Numbered from the stretch's first letter, positions 16,201-26,118 are shown. The stretch: DNA of 64,000 nucleotides from an uncultured Erythrobacter sp. (GCA_947503275.1 CANNCZ010000001.1:1674001-1738000); one strand, 5' to 3'. The notes: generated from the sequence alone by a model not told the origin. Numbers and translations are program-made.

Positions 16201-16480
16201 GGGTTTGCCCGCGCGTTTGCTTGCAGCACAGGATGAGGAGGACGAGGCGGTGCCGTTGGTAATCGCAACGCTCGGGAGCTGCGTTCGCGAGGGTTGTGAC
16301 AGTCCGGAAAACCTTGCCACCCGCCTCGCCTTGGGCCGCTCCGTTTCTCGTGTTGCCGCGCGGAAGAAGTATGAGGAATTGCTGCCCCATTTTGAGGATG
16401 GAAAGCCAAACGAGCCATTCGAAAATGCAATGGATCGATATCGCAAGGCTTCTGCTTTGAGCCTATTCAAAGATTTATAG
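13202..16480 (+). CDS. hamB: HamB, SF2 helicase subunit of Hachiman
   Basis: A 1092-residue Ski2-like superfamily 2 helicase. Motif I (TGGGKST) lies at about residues 325-331, motif II is DECH at about 420, motif III LSAMM follows, and motif VI reads AAGRAGRAG at about 734. The N-terminal 300 residues and the C-terminal part after about 800 are family-specific. I chose ATG 13202 (MFDPITSAL) which overlaps the hamA stop; an in-frame ATG 27 bases earlier gives only a basic extension inside hamA. With HamA it forms the DNA-surveillance complex of Hachiman. Confidence 0.92.
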   Translation: MFDPITSALIAASPPLEGLDLEALPKRLTEAFADIVAAKIRLRGAETEKASETLEETLLEVRRLAAAHEAFVALLPERDNRAAAAFVAASAHQVCLIGSRADRGELSYLDATSVAPEICAALLFMVAEAHADAAECAKRISIDLAEGTAVERALLTSIKLLATGRLRNVGQQDMPDIETDQATPEQAIDALYLELLKGIKKLATRLLSQVDLDPAAGGIEPASSYFIRVKELSVGQLEDVFGTGDHIFNLFPGPLHLANLLIAVERDLIESALTRLPAPQGVDDDAWWQIIRRMARKRPFLWRNHRDAIASNYLEKGTSSAISFPTGGGKSTLAELKIAASLIRGEKVVFLVPTHALVDQTTRALKDSFNTFEIVGDVEDEVMFSDIVVLPEVIVTTPERCLMLLTTQPEAFADLGLIVFDECHLLHPRDSDRSRRSIDSMLAILNLSRAAPEADMLMLSAMMKNADEIAKWLEELTGRACLSLSLAWKPTRQVRGSVVYPADTINELTTNLRQARKKFSTHKNPPAAIKRELVAQPFGFFSLLQTWASKDRSDYTLQPLLDDAHHLSTGRSKGGAWYLTPNGNHTSALIAAASASSGLKTLVFVQSTVLAEASVKEFPNLLKSPKVKLTDEELKWHSLAAEEMGGADHCYLTPVADGQVGGGAASHHGLLLREERLLHESLFKRKDGIDVLFATSTLAQGMNLPSEVVIISGDSRFDPEVDKMAQLEAHELLNAAGRAGRAGENSQGFVLVVPSRVVEFDNKSNLINSHWLTLQSIFAQSDQCLVIDDPTTILLDKIHAGAFEQGMPAYFLSRLPASDENGTDAPIRDIISRSFAAYRARQRGDADWIESRIASAFAARKSAEPEDDSKWLDRVSGLTGVSVNILHELSNLYEDTKTGETTEAAIDALLEWFEANPDSFLELVRPENIQGLFGGEYDKLTSERDRGAFALPVVSAMLRLWMKGSPLNVIEACHPKEDKAKCKHSRHFVLRIVPDIAFVAGLPARLLAAQDEEDEAVPLVIATLGSCVREGCDSPENLATRLALGRSVSRVAARKKYEELLPHFEDGKPNEPFENAMDRYRKASALSLFKDL

Positions 16481-16685
16481 AAGAATCGCTTCGACGCCCG
16501 GCGCTTACCTTATAGCGCCCGTCCTATTCGTTGTCGCAAACCAAGCCAATAGGGGGAGGCTGACCATGGGTGCCAGCTCGCAACAGTTGGCGAAATTGCG
16601 TGATTGCAGCCGAAAGACGGATCAAAAGGTACCGTTCACGGGCAGCAGACCGTCGCCTTTTCGGCTCCTATTGCGGAACCACGAT

Positions 16686-19600
16686 CTAAATCGGCCGAGT
16701 CTTCGAGAAGCGTGGAATCAGTTCGCGCGCCACTGCCGAACCCGAGTCCGCAATTGCCGCTAAGCAACGGCGCACTGAAACGGCATCGATGTCCTTTTCT
16801 GTCGAGAGCACTTTCACCAGAGCTGCGGATTTGTCGCCAAGTCCCGCATAGCTCCAAAAGCTCTCGTCTGATCCATTTTGATCAACGAGGCGTTGCAGCC
16901 AGGCGAGATACCACTGCTTGCGCTCGATGACATCCATCCGTTCGACAATCGCCAAAAGTGAAAACGCTGCACCTGGCAAGTGTTTGGTGGACTGCTGCCA
17001 TTCGTCAATCCGGGGGAGTAGGCTTGAAAGATACGGCCAGTCGGGTGGGATGGGCGTCATAAAGGGTCCAACCAAACCGGCGGCCTGCAAAGCATGAGGC
17101 GTGTTGTCCCAGCTCGGACGGCGCTTTGGCACGGCATTTTGCATTACCCAGTCGGCAGCTGGCGTCCACGCCGCCCAGAATCGTTCATCTGGTTCTCTCT
17201 CGGAGACCATTAGCTCATGCGCGACCGCGTCGAGATAGTCGCCAATTAGCTCCTCAGCTCGCTCATGATAGGAGTAGGCCAACAGCGATTTCCACTCGCT
17301 GCCCAGACCGGCTGCAGCGGAATACCGGCCGATATACTTCGCCAGGGCATGCCCCCACTCATATGGGAAATGTCGATCATAGCGATCCGGATCATCCTCC
17401 GAATAGCTCCGGGTCCACTCGACCAGCGATTCAAGATATAGAGAAAAATGCGCTCGGCGTTCCGAAGTCGCCACCGTTTCAGCCCAGTTCATTCTCTCGA
17501 GAATCTCTTTTACCTTTGTCCAATCCAATCCGATCTTGGACGGCATCTTCAAATGATAGAAAGGCCGTTTCCATTCCTTGGTGAAAACCCACTGCATTTT
17601 GTACGGGGCGGGCGGAACATCCGGCATTCGCGATAGATTCTGATTTTTCAGGCCACGTTTGACAGCACGCTTGCGCCGACTAACCATCCGCTCGGCAGCT
17701 TTCTGCTTTTCGCGGTCGCTGCGCCAATAATGCCCAATATCGAGCACACAGCAATCGAGTGCAGCAATGGCAACGGTCCAGGCAAAGTCGCCTCTCCGAT
17801 CCCAACGCAACCCTTCCATCACAGCAGAGGCTATCGCATTCAGTCGCTGGACCACGAGGGCCAATACGACTTCATCAAGTTCTCTTGAAAACGGCTCAAG
17901 TGTTGCGAGTGCTGGCAATCCCCAAGCCGCATATTCCTGAGGATCGGATGGCAAGATAGATTGGTCAAACAAGAATCGTTGATCTTCGGGCGAGCGCTGA
18001 ATCCGCGCTCCAGCAAGGAGCAGTTCTTCTATCCACACGCGGTGCGATCCCACAAACTCTTTGCTGCCGTGATGCGCAGCCACCGCAGCTGCGCCCACGA
18101 TTGCCGCATTTCTGATATTTCCAAGAGAACCAAACCGGCTCTCCTCCGGCTGCTGCGGATCAGCTATTAGCTTCTTTGCAAGCTCAATGCCCTCATCAAG
18201 CGTCATTGCATCGTCGATGGCGCCATTCTCTCTAGTCGAATTTACCCAGTTGAAGAGCCTGCTGGCTTCCGACAAGCGCTTCCGGTCTTCATCCAGTTGA
18301 GCTATTTCCGGTAGAGCTTCTTTGGGTGGACTAATCGTGACAACAACCTGATTGTCTTCCTCACCTTCGGTCAATTCGATTTGGCGCGGGTCGCTATCGG
18401 AAAAGCAGCGCTCGATCCGCTTCTGATGTTCGGTCATGATGGCCGGATGATCCCGTTCCTCCAGAAACTCGACTAGGTCATCCGCTTCCCATTGATTTCG
18501 CCGATCGTCAAAAGCGCGCTGAGCCGCTTCACTGGCTTTGAAGCGAAACGGCAGCAGAAAGGCATGGGACATTGGCTGGTACGTCGCATGGCGCTCGTGA
18601 TATGCTTCAATAGCATTGATATGTATCTCACCTGCGTTCATGAACCCTATACGATAGGCTTTGTCACTGCGGTCGAGATGACGCCGAATGTCGTAGTTCC
18701 ACAATCTTGGTTCGCCTAAAAAGGGTCCGCACCAGTCCAGTGCTCCAGGCGTATTAATATGGTCGTGAAAAATCGCGATGCACGGCGATGCTGTCGTTAC
18801 TAGGCCATGTCGCTGGAGAACCAGCTTCAACAATTCTTCGGGCGAGCGGCCATCGGCGATTTTCTTGTGGAGCCAGTCATCTAGCGCCAGATAGGCCGAC
18901 CCCAGCACATGTGATCCAAGTATCCCGCTTGCCCAACGATAGACAGTCGCGTCGCCCCAGAGCGGAATATCTGCCCAAGGCATTCGAATAACGAGAGGTT
19001 TGGGTTTTTTGCGATCCTCGCATTTTGAGTACCACCGCCAATAGACGGCGGCACGCATTTCCAGGCGATGAAACAAGCGAATGGCCTGGGTCTCATCGGT
19101 TTCAAAAAGTTGCGAGAAACCCGCGCGCAAAGGCGAGGAAGGAAAGAACTTGGTGTTTCCGCGGATGCCAGCGTCTTTGTACTCATGCCAAGAGAATAGC
19201 TGGTCGGGTATTATGCTTTTGCTACCATGGCGAACTCGTTTTCGGGGAGGAACGAATTGCTGGAGGCACATGTCGACCCATTCTTTGGGTAGCGCGCTCG
19301 GCACCCGGCGCGGCGACTCCAATATGTTCTCTCGGGCCGACCGCAACCGACTCTCTTGCGCAAGTCTTTCCAGATAGGTCTTTGTGACCGATTTCGCCGA
19401 GTTGGTAGATAAGGTCAGGACTTCCCGAAATCTGTCTTCAACCTTTTCCCAGTCTCGATGATTAGGCAATTTATGATCGAACGGTTCCCGCCTATCGTCC
19501 CAATTCTCTGGACGTTGGGCATCTTCGATCGTCACCAGCCAGCGATAGCAAATAGCTGCCATCCCTTGCGACAATCCGTTCGGAATATGCTCGGTGGCCC

Positions 19601-21536
19601 CGGCCCAAAGCCTAGCTATCTCGGACAGCTTCGGAACGAGTTTGGCGGGCCAGTTTTCCCAATGCTGAAGCGACCACTTCATGAAAGGTACCCAGCTCGG
19701 AAGTTGCGGCTTTTTCATATAAGCCAGCAACCGATAACGCTCTGTTTCTTCCATATCCGCGAGCGCCGGTGAGTTGAGGAGCGATTCATCAATCCGCGAT
19801 TCGAACACCTGAAGAGTTTCTAGTAATCGCGACAACAAGCAGGCGTCATCCGCCAGCAATGTCGGTTGCAGATCGTCTAGGATCGCAGCCGACTTCTCGG
19901 AGTAGAGTGGGGCAACCAAAAGACTACGCGACCAAGCCGGATCAAGGCCTTCTGTGTTATCGAGAACCGCTATCAGTGCCTCCCACTCCTCGTAGGCACC
20001 GGCCTCGAGGAGCAGTTGCCCCGTCAGGCGGATCGCTCTCATCCACCATAAAGGTTCACCTGCCTTGGCAAGAATATCGGGCATCTTGTCGCGTTCACGT
20101 TCCAGGCATCGCGCAACGAGCCAGTCTTCGTGCACGTCGAATGACAGCGAGACTGCATCGCGGCGTTTATCAAACGTGATCGCTCCTTCGTCGATCAGGC
20201 TTTGCAAGCCGATTGCATCTACTTCCCCTCTGCCTGGGCGGCGGCCTGGGTCTTGGATCAGCAGCGCACCCAGTTCGGACAGTGCTCTGCTGCGACTAGC
20301 GGATGTAGACGGATCCGATCCTGCCTTTGTCGCCCAGGCACCAGCCAAATCCATCTCTGTAAAAGACCCAGTAGGGGCACTGTCGCGCTGAAAGAGTTCA
20401 CGGAGCAAGAAGAGCGTCCGGTTCTGGCCCGAGAGGTCTTCACGCCGTAACATATCGGCAAATTCCGGAAATGCCGAACCAAGAGTGGCTGCCTCATCCT
20501 TGTCAAGATGACCCACGGCAACCTGATTGCCAAGATCGCTGAAGCCTGCCTCTTTGAGAGCCGACGATACTACATCCTGGCCCTGATAGTTGCGTGCCGA
20601 CGTGACGATTTTCCAGTTCTCGGCGAACGGGCTTTCTGCGATCTCCTTAAGGATTTCGGTCACAACTGACCGGCGATCCGACAGCAGCAAGCGATCAGCA
20701 CCATCAATTAACAATAGACAGGACCCTGAGCCGGACAGTCGTTCGACGACGGCTGATGGAGTGTCGGGGGCGCCGATGCTTGTAGTGAATTCTTGCCAGC
20801 TCTTGGCTGCGATCTGACTATCTTTCAGAACCAATAGTTCTCCTGGGAAATCCAGTCCTAATCTTCGCAATATGGCGGACTTGCCGGTGCCGCCTTCTCC
20901 AGTCAGTCTCAGAACGGAGTTGTCGGAGAGGGCCGTCTTGGCGCTTGACCAGATATCTCCCCGGATCAGCGAAAGAGAAACAACACCATGAACGAGGTTG
21001 TCTTCAATGGAGCTCAACGCTGTGCGGCTTGCTGTCTTAAGCAAGTCAATCCGGTCGCTCCGAGCTTCGACATGTTCAGGGTAGAACTGCGCAACAACCG
21101 ATCTGTTCTGATCTAGCAGAGCATGAACCGTCTCCCAGCCAATGACGTGAACGGGAAACTGTCCATTTTTCAAACGCGCCCGCGAGATCTTGCGTGCATG
21201 CGCCTGCAATTTAGCATCGTTTGCAGCGGTCGTAACGAAAAGCCACTTCGACAATTTGGGCTCGAAGTTTTCGGCTTTCGCCAATTCAGCATCGAATTCT
21301 GTTATGGTAGCTTTCGCACCGTAAAGCGCATCCTTGCCTTTGCACTGGATGCCATAAACCGATGAGTTGTCGTGAGAGGGGGTCAGATAAACATCGACAC
21401 CGTTTTGGGCTTGGCCAGTACGTCCATTCTTCTGGGCGGTTGGGTCGTTCCAGACCGACGCGAACAAAGCGCGAGCAAGTTCTTCAAACTTCTCCCATGA
21501 TCTTGGCGGCGCAATCTGTTTGTCAATAAAATCCAC
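16686..21536 (-). CDS. Mrr-like nuclease fused to STAND NTPase with large sensor region (Avs-like)
   Basis: A 1616-residue protein. Residues 10-150 form an Mrr-type PD-(D/E)xK nuclease: Asp48 (GVDVYL) and Gln64-Cys-Lys66 (IQCKGKD). Residues about 175-430 form a STAND/P-loop NTPase with Walker A GEGGTGKS (213-220) and Walker B LLLIDGAD (Asp278). The remaining 1150 residues are mostly helical, Trp-rich and without a motif I recognise, where Avs proteins place their phage-protein sensor. The likely job is to bind a phage protein, oligomerise and cleave DNA. The start is a GTG; the gene converges on hamB with 205 bases between. Which Avs type it is, if any, cannot be told here. Confidence 0.82.
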   Translation of the reverse strand: MDFIDKQIAPPRSWEKFEELARALFASVWNDPTAQKNGRTGQAQNGVDVYLTPSHDNSSVYGIQCKGKDALYGAKATITEFDAELAKAENFEPKLSKWLFVTTAANDAKLQAHARKISRARLKNGQFPVHVIGWETVHALLDQNRSVVAQFYPEHVEARSDRIDLLKTASRTALSSIEDNLVHGVVSLSLIRGDIWSSAKTALSDNSVLRLTGEGGTGKSAILRRLGLDFPGELLVLKDSQIAAKSWQEFTTSIGAPDTPSAVVERLSGSGSCLLLIDGADRLLLSDRRSVVTEILKEIAESPFAENWKIVTSARNYQGQDVVSSALKEAGFSDLGNQVAVGHLDKDEAATLGSAFPEFADMLRREDLSGQNRTLFLLRELFQRDSAPTGSFTEMDLAGAWATKAGSDPSTSASRSRALSELGALLIQDPGRRPGRGEVDAIGLQSLIDEGAITFDKRRDAVSLSFDVHEDWLVARCLERERDKMPDILAKAGEPLWWMRAIRLTGQLLLEAGAYEEWEALIAVLDNTEGLDPAWSRSLLVAPLYSEKSAAILDDLQPTLLADDACLLSRLLETLQVFESRIDESLLNSPALADMEETERYRLLAYMKKPQLPSWVPFMKWSLQHWENWPAKLVPKLSEIARLWAGATEHIPNGLSQGMAAICYRWLVTIEDAQRPENWDDRREPFDHKLPNHRDWEKVEDRFREVLTLSTNSAKSVTKTYLERLAQESRLRSARENILESPRRVPSALPKEWVDMCLQQFVPPRKRVRHGSKSIIPDQLFSWHEYKDAGIRGNTKFFPSSPLRAGFSQLFETDETQAIRLFHRLEMRAAVYWRWYSKCEDRKKPKPLVIRMPWADIPLWGDATVYRWASGILGSHVLGSAYLALDDWLHKKIADGRSPEELLKLVLQRHGLVTTASPCIAIFHDHINTPGALDWCGPFLGEPRLWNYDIRRHLDRSDKAYRIGFMNAGEIHINAIEAYHERHATYQPMSHAFLLPFRFKASEAAQRAFDDRRNQWEADDLVEFLEERDHPAIMTEHQKRIERCFSDSDPRQIELTEGEEDNQVVVTISPPKEALPEIAQLDEDRKRLSEASRLFNWVNSTRENGAIDDAMTLDEGIELAKKLIADPQQPEESRFGSLGNIRNAAIVGAAAVAAHHGSKEFVGSHRVWIEELLLAGARIQRSPEDQRFLFDQSILPSDPQEYAAWGLPALATLEPFSRELDEVVLALVVQRLNAIASAVMEGLRWDRRGDFAWTVAIAALDCCVLDIGHYWRSDREKQKAAERMVSRRKRAVKRGLKNQNLSRMPDVPPAPYKMQWVFTKEWKRPFYHLKMPSKIGLDWTKVKEILERMNWAETVATSERRAHFSLYLESLVEWTRSYSEDDPDRYDRHFPYEWGHALAKYIGRYSAAAGLGSEWKSLLAYSYHERAEELIGDYLDAVAHELMVSEREPDERFWAAWTPAADWVMQNAVPKRRPSWDNTPHALQAAGLVGPFMTPIPPDWPYLSSLLPRIDEWQQSTKHLPGAAFSLLAIVERMDVIERKQWYLAWLQRLVDQNGSDESFWSYAGLGDKSAALVKVLSTEKDIDAVSVRRCLAAIADSGSAVARELIPRFSKTRPI

Positions 21537-21890
21537 TACAAGCGTCTAACTCCGGTGCAGAACATAACACAAGCTATGTCGATCTAGTTTTCTGTTCCTG
21601 AATTTTCAAAATTGACGTCTTATCCGCAGGTGCTCTTAATAGGACATAGCGGAGAGCTTCGAGACTTATCTATGAGCGGTTCGGCATCCGCTTTGCCGGT
21701 TATTTCGTAACAAATCAGACAGTCCGCTGTCGGCCCAGTTCAAGCTGTAGGCAATGTCGCGATCTGGGGGTGTTAGCGGACATTGGGCTCTGTGCTCACG
21801 ACCCTTCGCCTCGCTAAAACTTGAAGGCATCCAAATTCGCTATCTCAATTCAGGCAATCGTACAGGCGGACAATCCAACGCGGTCAGTTA
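21537..21890. other. Intergenic region upstream of the STAND gene
   Basis: No gene. It must contain the STAND promoter on the minus strand; TTGAAA and TAGATC about 17 bases apart near 21581-21609 are a weak candidate. The rest, up to the end of the RND gene, shows no repeats or structure that I can support. Confidence 0.4.
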
Positions 21891-24800
21891 CTAGGCCCAA
21901 TGGCTTGAACTGATGACCCAGAGCTTCGTAAGTTTTGCGCGTAGCTTGGTTGCTCCGTCGCTGAGGTCCGAGGCCGCTACGTACGCTGCTGGTACGACGA
22001 GCAATGTGAGGAAAGTCGAGGTCGTTAGGCCTCCGATGATTATGAACCCCATTGCGTTGCGCCATTCGGCGGCATCGGATTGCGCGAGGGCGACAGGTAG
22101 CATTCCGAAGACCGCTGCCAGCGCAGTCATCAGCACGGGCCGCAACCGCTCTGGGGCGGCGCTGCGCATCGCAGCACCGGCCTCGTCGCCTCGGTCGCGA
22201 TACTGATTGGCAAGATCGACCAACAGGATACCGTTTTTCATCACGATACCCATCAGCGCGATCATTCCAATTTGGGCAAAGAGGCTCATCTCTTCGCCCG
22301 TTGCCCACATCAGAAAATAAGCGCCGGAGAATGATAGCGGCGCGGTCAGCATGATAATGATCGGCTGGCCGAAGCTGTTGAACTGGCTCGCCAGCACAAT
22401 GTAGAGCGCCACAAGCGCCAGTCCGAAGGCAAAGAAGATGGCTTCGCTCGTTTCGGCCAAGCGGCGGGCGGTGCCTTCCATTTGCGTGGCCAATCCAGCA
22501 GGCGGCGGGTTCGCACCCAGCAAATCTTCAACCTGTGAAACGGCGACACTCAAAGGCACACCGGGCGCGGTGTTGGCCAATACTGAAATCTGGCGAGATC
22601 GATCGATCCGCTCTATTTCTGCAGCGCTCTGGTTGACCTCGACTTCGGCCACCGAAGCAAGGTCGACCAGCGTTCCTTGCCCGGTTCGCAATGGCAAAGT
22701 CTCGACGTCGGAGAGGCTCTGCCGCGCGCTTTCATCAAGGCGGACCCGCACGTCGTAGCGCCGCTCATTATCGTTGAATGTCCCGGCATCGCTGCCGCCG
22801 ATAAGGGTGCGGGATGCAGCGGCCAAACTACGGGCAGAAATTCCCAAGTCTGCCGCGCGGTCGCGGTCGACCACAATTTGCAGCTCTGGACGTCCGCCTT
22901 CGTAGGTTGATCGCACATCGACAAAATTGGATTGAGCAGCGAGCTCGCCTGAGAGCAATTGTGCATAGTCGTTGATTGCGGCTGAATCCCGTCCCGTGAT
23001 GATGAGCTCAATGGCGACCTGTCCAACGCCTGCCCCGGACACCCAAGGAACCTCCTCGATGGCAATCTCGCGCGCGCTTGGTACATTTTCGCCGAGCGCA
23101 TCGCGGGCAAATGTCATCAGATCATCTTGTGACAAATCTCGGGAGCGTTTGTGCGTGAGGCCGACATAGATATCGAGTTCATGAACCTTCGGGTTGCTTC
23201 CGCTGCCTGCACTCACAAATACCAGTTCAACCTCTGGGTGCTCTCGTAAGGCTTCATCGACCTGCTGCGCAGCTTCCTTCGCGCCCGCAATACCCGTTCC
23301 GAGCGGCAGTTTGACCGTTGCAAGAAATTCAGAACGATCCGTTGTCGACATAAAGGTGCTAGGAACTTGGGAAGCGAATAAACCTCCGATAAACACGCTG
23401 GCGAGCGCTCCACCTAGCACAAGGTAACGGCGGTCAATCGCCCATCCCACCAGCCGTTCATAGCGTTTGCGCATCCCGACATGGAAGTCTTCTATCCTGC
23501 CAAGCCAGCCACTATCGGCATGTTCGGGACGCAGCAGCCGAGCCGACATGGCTGGCGTAAGCGTGAAGGCGACCAGCATCGACACGCTGACCGAAAAGAC
23601 AATTGCAAGCCCGTATTGGAAGAAGAAGCGGCCGACAATTCCTTCCATGAAGGCGATCGGCACAAATACCGCCAGCGTTGCGAATGTTCCGGCCAAGACC
23701 GCCAGCGCCACGCGCTTGGTCGCTGAATGCGCTGCCTCTGTAGGCTCAACCCCTTCATCGACGTCGTTTTGCACCGCCTCGACCACAACAATCGCATCAT
23801 CGACCAGCAGGCCAATCGCGACCGTCAGCGCCAGCAGAGTGACCATGTTGATGGTGAAATCGAACGCTGCAAAAGCGACAAAGGTCGCAACGATTGAAGT
23901 CGGAATGGCGAGGAGAACAATAATCGTCGCACGCCAACTCAGCAGAAACAGGAAGGTCACTGCCACAACCAGCAGCACTGCGATAAACAGGTCGAACAGA
24001 ACATCGCCGATCGCCTGTTCGATAAACCGCGAGGTATCCCGTGCGATGACAAAGTTCACGCCTTCGGACGTGTTGGTTTGAATGTCCTCGATTTCCGCGC
24101 GTATCTGCTCAGCCACGGCAACCGTGTTCTCGCCGCTTTGCTTGCGGACTTCGAGCACCACGCCAAGTTCGCCGTCGAGCTGGGCATAGCTATTCTCGTC
24201 TTCGACCGCGTCTTCTACCCGCCCGATATCACCGATCCGCACGGTTTGCCCATTGGGCCGATAGACAACCGGGATCGCGGCAAACTCCGCCGCATTTCTC
24301 GCCTCGGCCAATGTGCGGATGCCAAACTGCCGGTTCCGGCCATCGGTTACCAGCCGTCCACCCGGCAGCTCTGCGTTCTCGCGCTGGATCGCGGACAGCA
24401 CATCATCCGCTGTCACGCCGCGTCCGCGCATGGCTGATGCATCAAGCCAAATGCGCATCTCGCGCTCGCGCCCGCCGACAAGCTGAACCGAACCGACACC
24501 CGGCACGCGTTGCAACCGCTCCTTGACCACTTCGTCGGCGAAAGTGGTGAGATCACGGATCGGCAAGTCTCCCGAAAGAAGCACCGAGAGGATCGGTGCT
24601 GCATCCGGGTCAACTTTTTCAATCACGGGCGGCTCGGCATCAGCGGGTAGGTCCCCTCCCAGCCGAGATATCTTGTCGCGGACTTCCTGCGCCTTCAGGT
24701 CCGCATCTTCCTCCAGCTCGAACTCCAGATTGACGATGCTGACACCCTCGGCGCTGATGGACCGCATCTGTTTTAGGCCGGATATTGTGTTGAGCTGCTC

Positions 24801-25004
24801 CTCAACAATGTCGGTAACTTCAGTCTCGACTGTTCCCGGAGAAGCACCGGGCAGGGTGGTGGTAACGGATACGTATGGAAACTCGACCTCAGGGAAGAGA
24901 TCAACGCCAAGACGGCCAAAAGAGACAATGCCAAGCACGACAAGCGATGCAATCAGCATCGTCGCAAAGACCGGTCGCCGGATTGATACGTCGGCTAACC
25001 ACAT
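21891..25004 (-). CDS. RND efflux pump permease (AcrB/HAE1-like)
   Basis: A 1037-residue inner-membrane proton antiporter of the RND superfamily. The start MWLADVSIRRPVFATMLIA is typical, with the first membrane helix followed by a large periplasmic loop, a block of five to six helices at about 330-540 that contains the proton-relay segment AIGLLVDDAIVVVEAV, a second periplasmic loop and a final helix block. With the adjacent membrane-fusion protein it would export a small lipophilic compound through an outer-membrane channel; no TolC-like gene is nearby. Last gene of a four-gene operon; its ATG follows the previous stop by one base. Confidence 0.95.
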   Translation of the reverse strand: MWLADVSIRRPVFATMLIASLVVLGIVSFGRLGVDLFPEVEFPYVSVTTTLPGASPGTVETEVTDIVEEQLNTISGLKQMRSISAEGVSIVNLEFELEEDADLKAQEVRDKISRLGGDLPADAEPPVIEKVDPDAAPILSVLLSGDLPIRDLTTFADEVVKERLQRVPGVGSVQLVGGREREMRIWLDASAMRGRGVTADDVLSAIQRENAELPGGRLVTDGRNRQFGIRTLAEARNAAEFAAIPVVYRPNGQTVRIGDIGRVEDAVEDENSYAQLDGELGVVLEVRKQSGENTVAVAEQIRAEIEDIQTNTSEGVNFVIARDTSRFIEQAIGDVLFDLFIAVLLVVAVTFLFLLSWRATIIVLLAIPTSIVATFVAFAAFDFTINMVTLLALTVAIGLLVDDAIVVVEAVQNDVDEGVEPTEAAHSATKRVALAVLAGTFATLAVFVPIAFMEGIVGRFFFQYGLAIVFSVSVSMLVAFTLTPAMSARLLRPEHADSGWLGRIEDFHVGMRKRYERLVGWAIDRRYLVLGGALASVFIGGLFASQVPSTFMSTTDRSEFLATVKLPLGTGIAGAKEAAQQVDEALREHPEVELVFVSAGSGSNPKVHELDIYVGLTHKRSRDLSQDDLMTFARDALGENVPSAREIAIEEVPWVSGAGVGQVAIELIITGRDSAAINDYAQLLSGELAAQSNFVDVRSTYEGGRPELQIVVDRDRAADLGISARSLAAASRTLIGGSDAGTFNDNERRYDVRVRLDESARQSLSDVETLPLRTGQGTLVDLASVAEVEVNQSAAEIERIDRSRQISVLANTAPGVPLSVAVSQVEDLLGANPPPAGLATQMEGTARRLAETSEAIFFAFGLALVALYIVLASQFNSFGQPIIIMLTAPLSFSGAYFLMWATGEEMSLFAQIGMIALMGIVMKNGILLVDLANQYRDRGDEAGAAMRSAAPERLRPVLMTALAAVFGMLPVALAQSDAAEWRNAMGFIIIGGLTTSTFLTLLVVPAAYVAASDLSDGATKLRAKLTKLWVISSSHWA

Positions 25005-25005
25005 A

Positions 25006-26118
25006 TCAGGTTTCGCTTGGGGTGCGGCGCGGCTTGACTGGCGCGCCCACGCGCAAGGTAGCCGGAGGATTGAGTATGACCTCGTCTCCCTCGCTCAACC
25101 CCGACTGGACGCGAACTCTATCAAGGTCGATACTCTCGTAAGTCACCTCGCGGCGCTGCGCCTTCCCGTCCTCGACCACCAAGACATTGGAGGACGCATT
25201 GTCGCCTTGAATGGCAGTTCCCGGCAGGATGATCGCCGGTTCGGGAGGAACCTCAATCAGAGCGCGTGCAGCCAGCCCGGAGCTAATCCGATAATTCGGG
25301 TTGCGGATCGGGAGCCTCAGCTCGACCATCCGGCTTTCCGGATCGACGCGATCATTGATGATGTAAACGATGCTATCGAACGGCTCATCGAACCCTTCGA
25401 TAAACACGCGAGCAGGCATGTTTCGGCGAAAGGCGTCCACATATTCCTGCGGGGCATTGACGATAGCAGCGACTGTCCCGAGCTCTTGCAATTCAAGCGC
25501 TGCAGATTGCCCGCCCATCGAGAAACGATTGTTGAGATAGACACCCTCATCCACCAATCGCGCGGTCACGACGCCGTCATAGGGTGCGCGTGTGATCGTA
25601 TCGCCAAGCGCCTGCTTTGCTGTTCCAAGTGCAGCCTCCGCTTGGGCTTTCTGTGCGCGGGCGACGGCCAACTCGGTTTCGATAGCGTCGACTTGCGCCT
25701 TAGAGACGAACCCTCTCGGGGCAAGCGCCATCACTCGGCCATGTCGGCGCTCTGCCTCAATCGCTTGTGCCTCGGTAAGATCAACTGCCGCCTGCGCTTC
25801 CGCGACGCTCCGCTGATAATCAGCCTGGCGAATTCGGAAGAGCGGTTGCCCGCGTGTCACCCTGTCGCCGACTTTAACAAATATCCGTTCAACCGGCCCC
25901 TCGGCGAATGCGCCGATTGCACTGCGCTGTTTTGCTGCGATGGTGCCGAACGCCTTGACCGGATTGCTCAAAAGCTCGGTCTTTACGATGATCGTTTCGA
26001 CTTGGCGCGGCTCTAGTTGGGCCGGTTCGGTCACATCGACAGTTTCCGAGCTATCCGAACATCCGGCCAGAGCAACTGCGCAGATAGTCAGCCACGACAG
26101 GGCACCGCGCCTCAGCAT
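25006..26118 (-). CDS. Periplasmic membrane-fusion (adaptor) lipoprotein of the RND pump
   Basis: A 370-residue adaptor with a lipoprotein signal ending in the lipobox LAGC (Cys20), a barrel-sandwich lipoyl half (AEGPVERIFVKVGDRVTRGQPL), a coiled-coil hairpin at about 100-170 rich in Ala, Glu and Gln, and the second lipoyl half (APYDGVVTARLVDEG). It bridges the permease to an outer-membrane channel. The start overlaps the end of the thioesterase gene by 7 bases. Confidence 0.94.
   Translation of the reverse strand: MLRRGALSWLTICAVALAGCSDSSETVDVTEPAQLEPRQVETIIVKTELLSNPVKAFGTIAAKQRSAIGAFAEGPVERIFVKVGDRVTRGQPLFRIRQADYQRSVAEAQAAVDLTEAQAIEAERRHGRVMALAPRGFVSKAQVDAIETELAVARAQKAQAEAALGTAKQALGDTITRAPYDGVVTARLVDEGVYLNNRFSMGGQSAALELQELGTVAAIVNAPQEYVDAFRRNMPARVFIEGFDEPFDSIVYIINDRVDPESRMVELRLPIRNPNYRISSGLAARALIEVPPEPAIILPGTAIQGDNASSNVLVVEDGKAQRREVTYESIDLDRVRVQSGLSEGDEVILNPPATLRVGAPVKPRRTPSET

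Noticed and set aside
24523-26016. A 497-codon open frame on the plus strand opposite the RND pump and adaptor genes
   Set aside because: It is the complement of two well-matched genes in GC-rich DNA; its translation shows no domain and biased composition.
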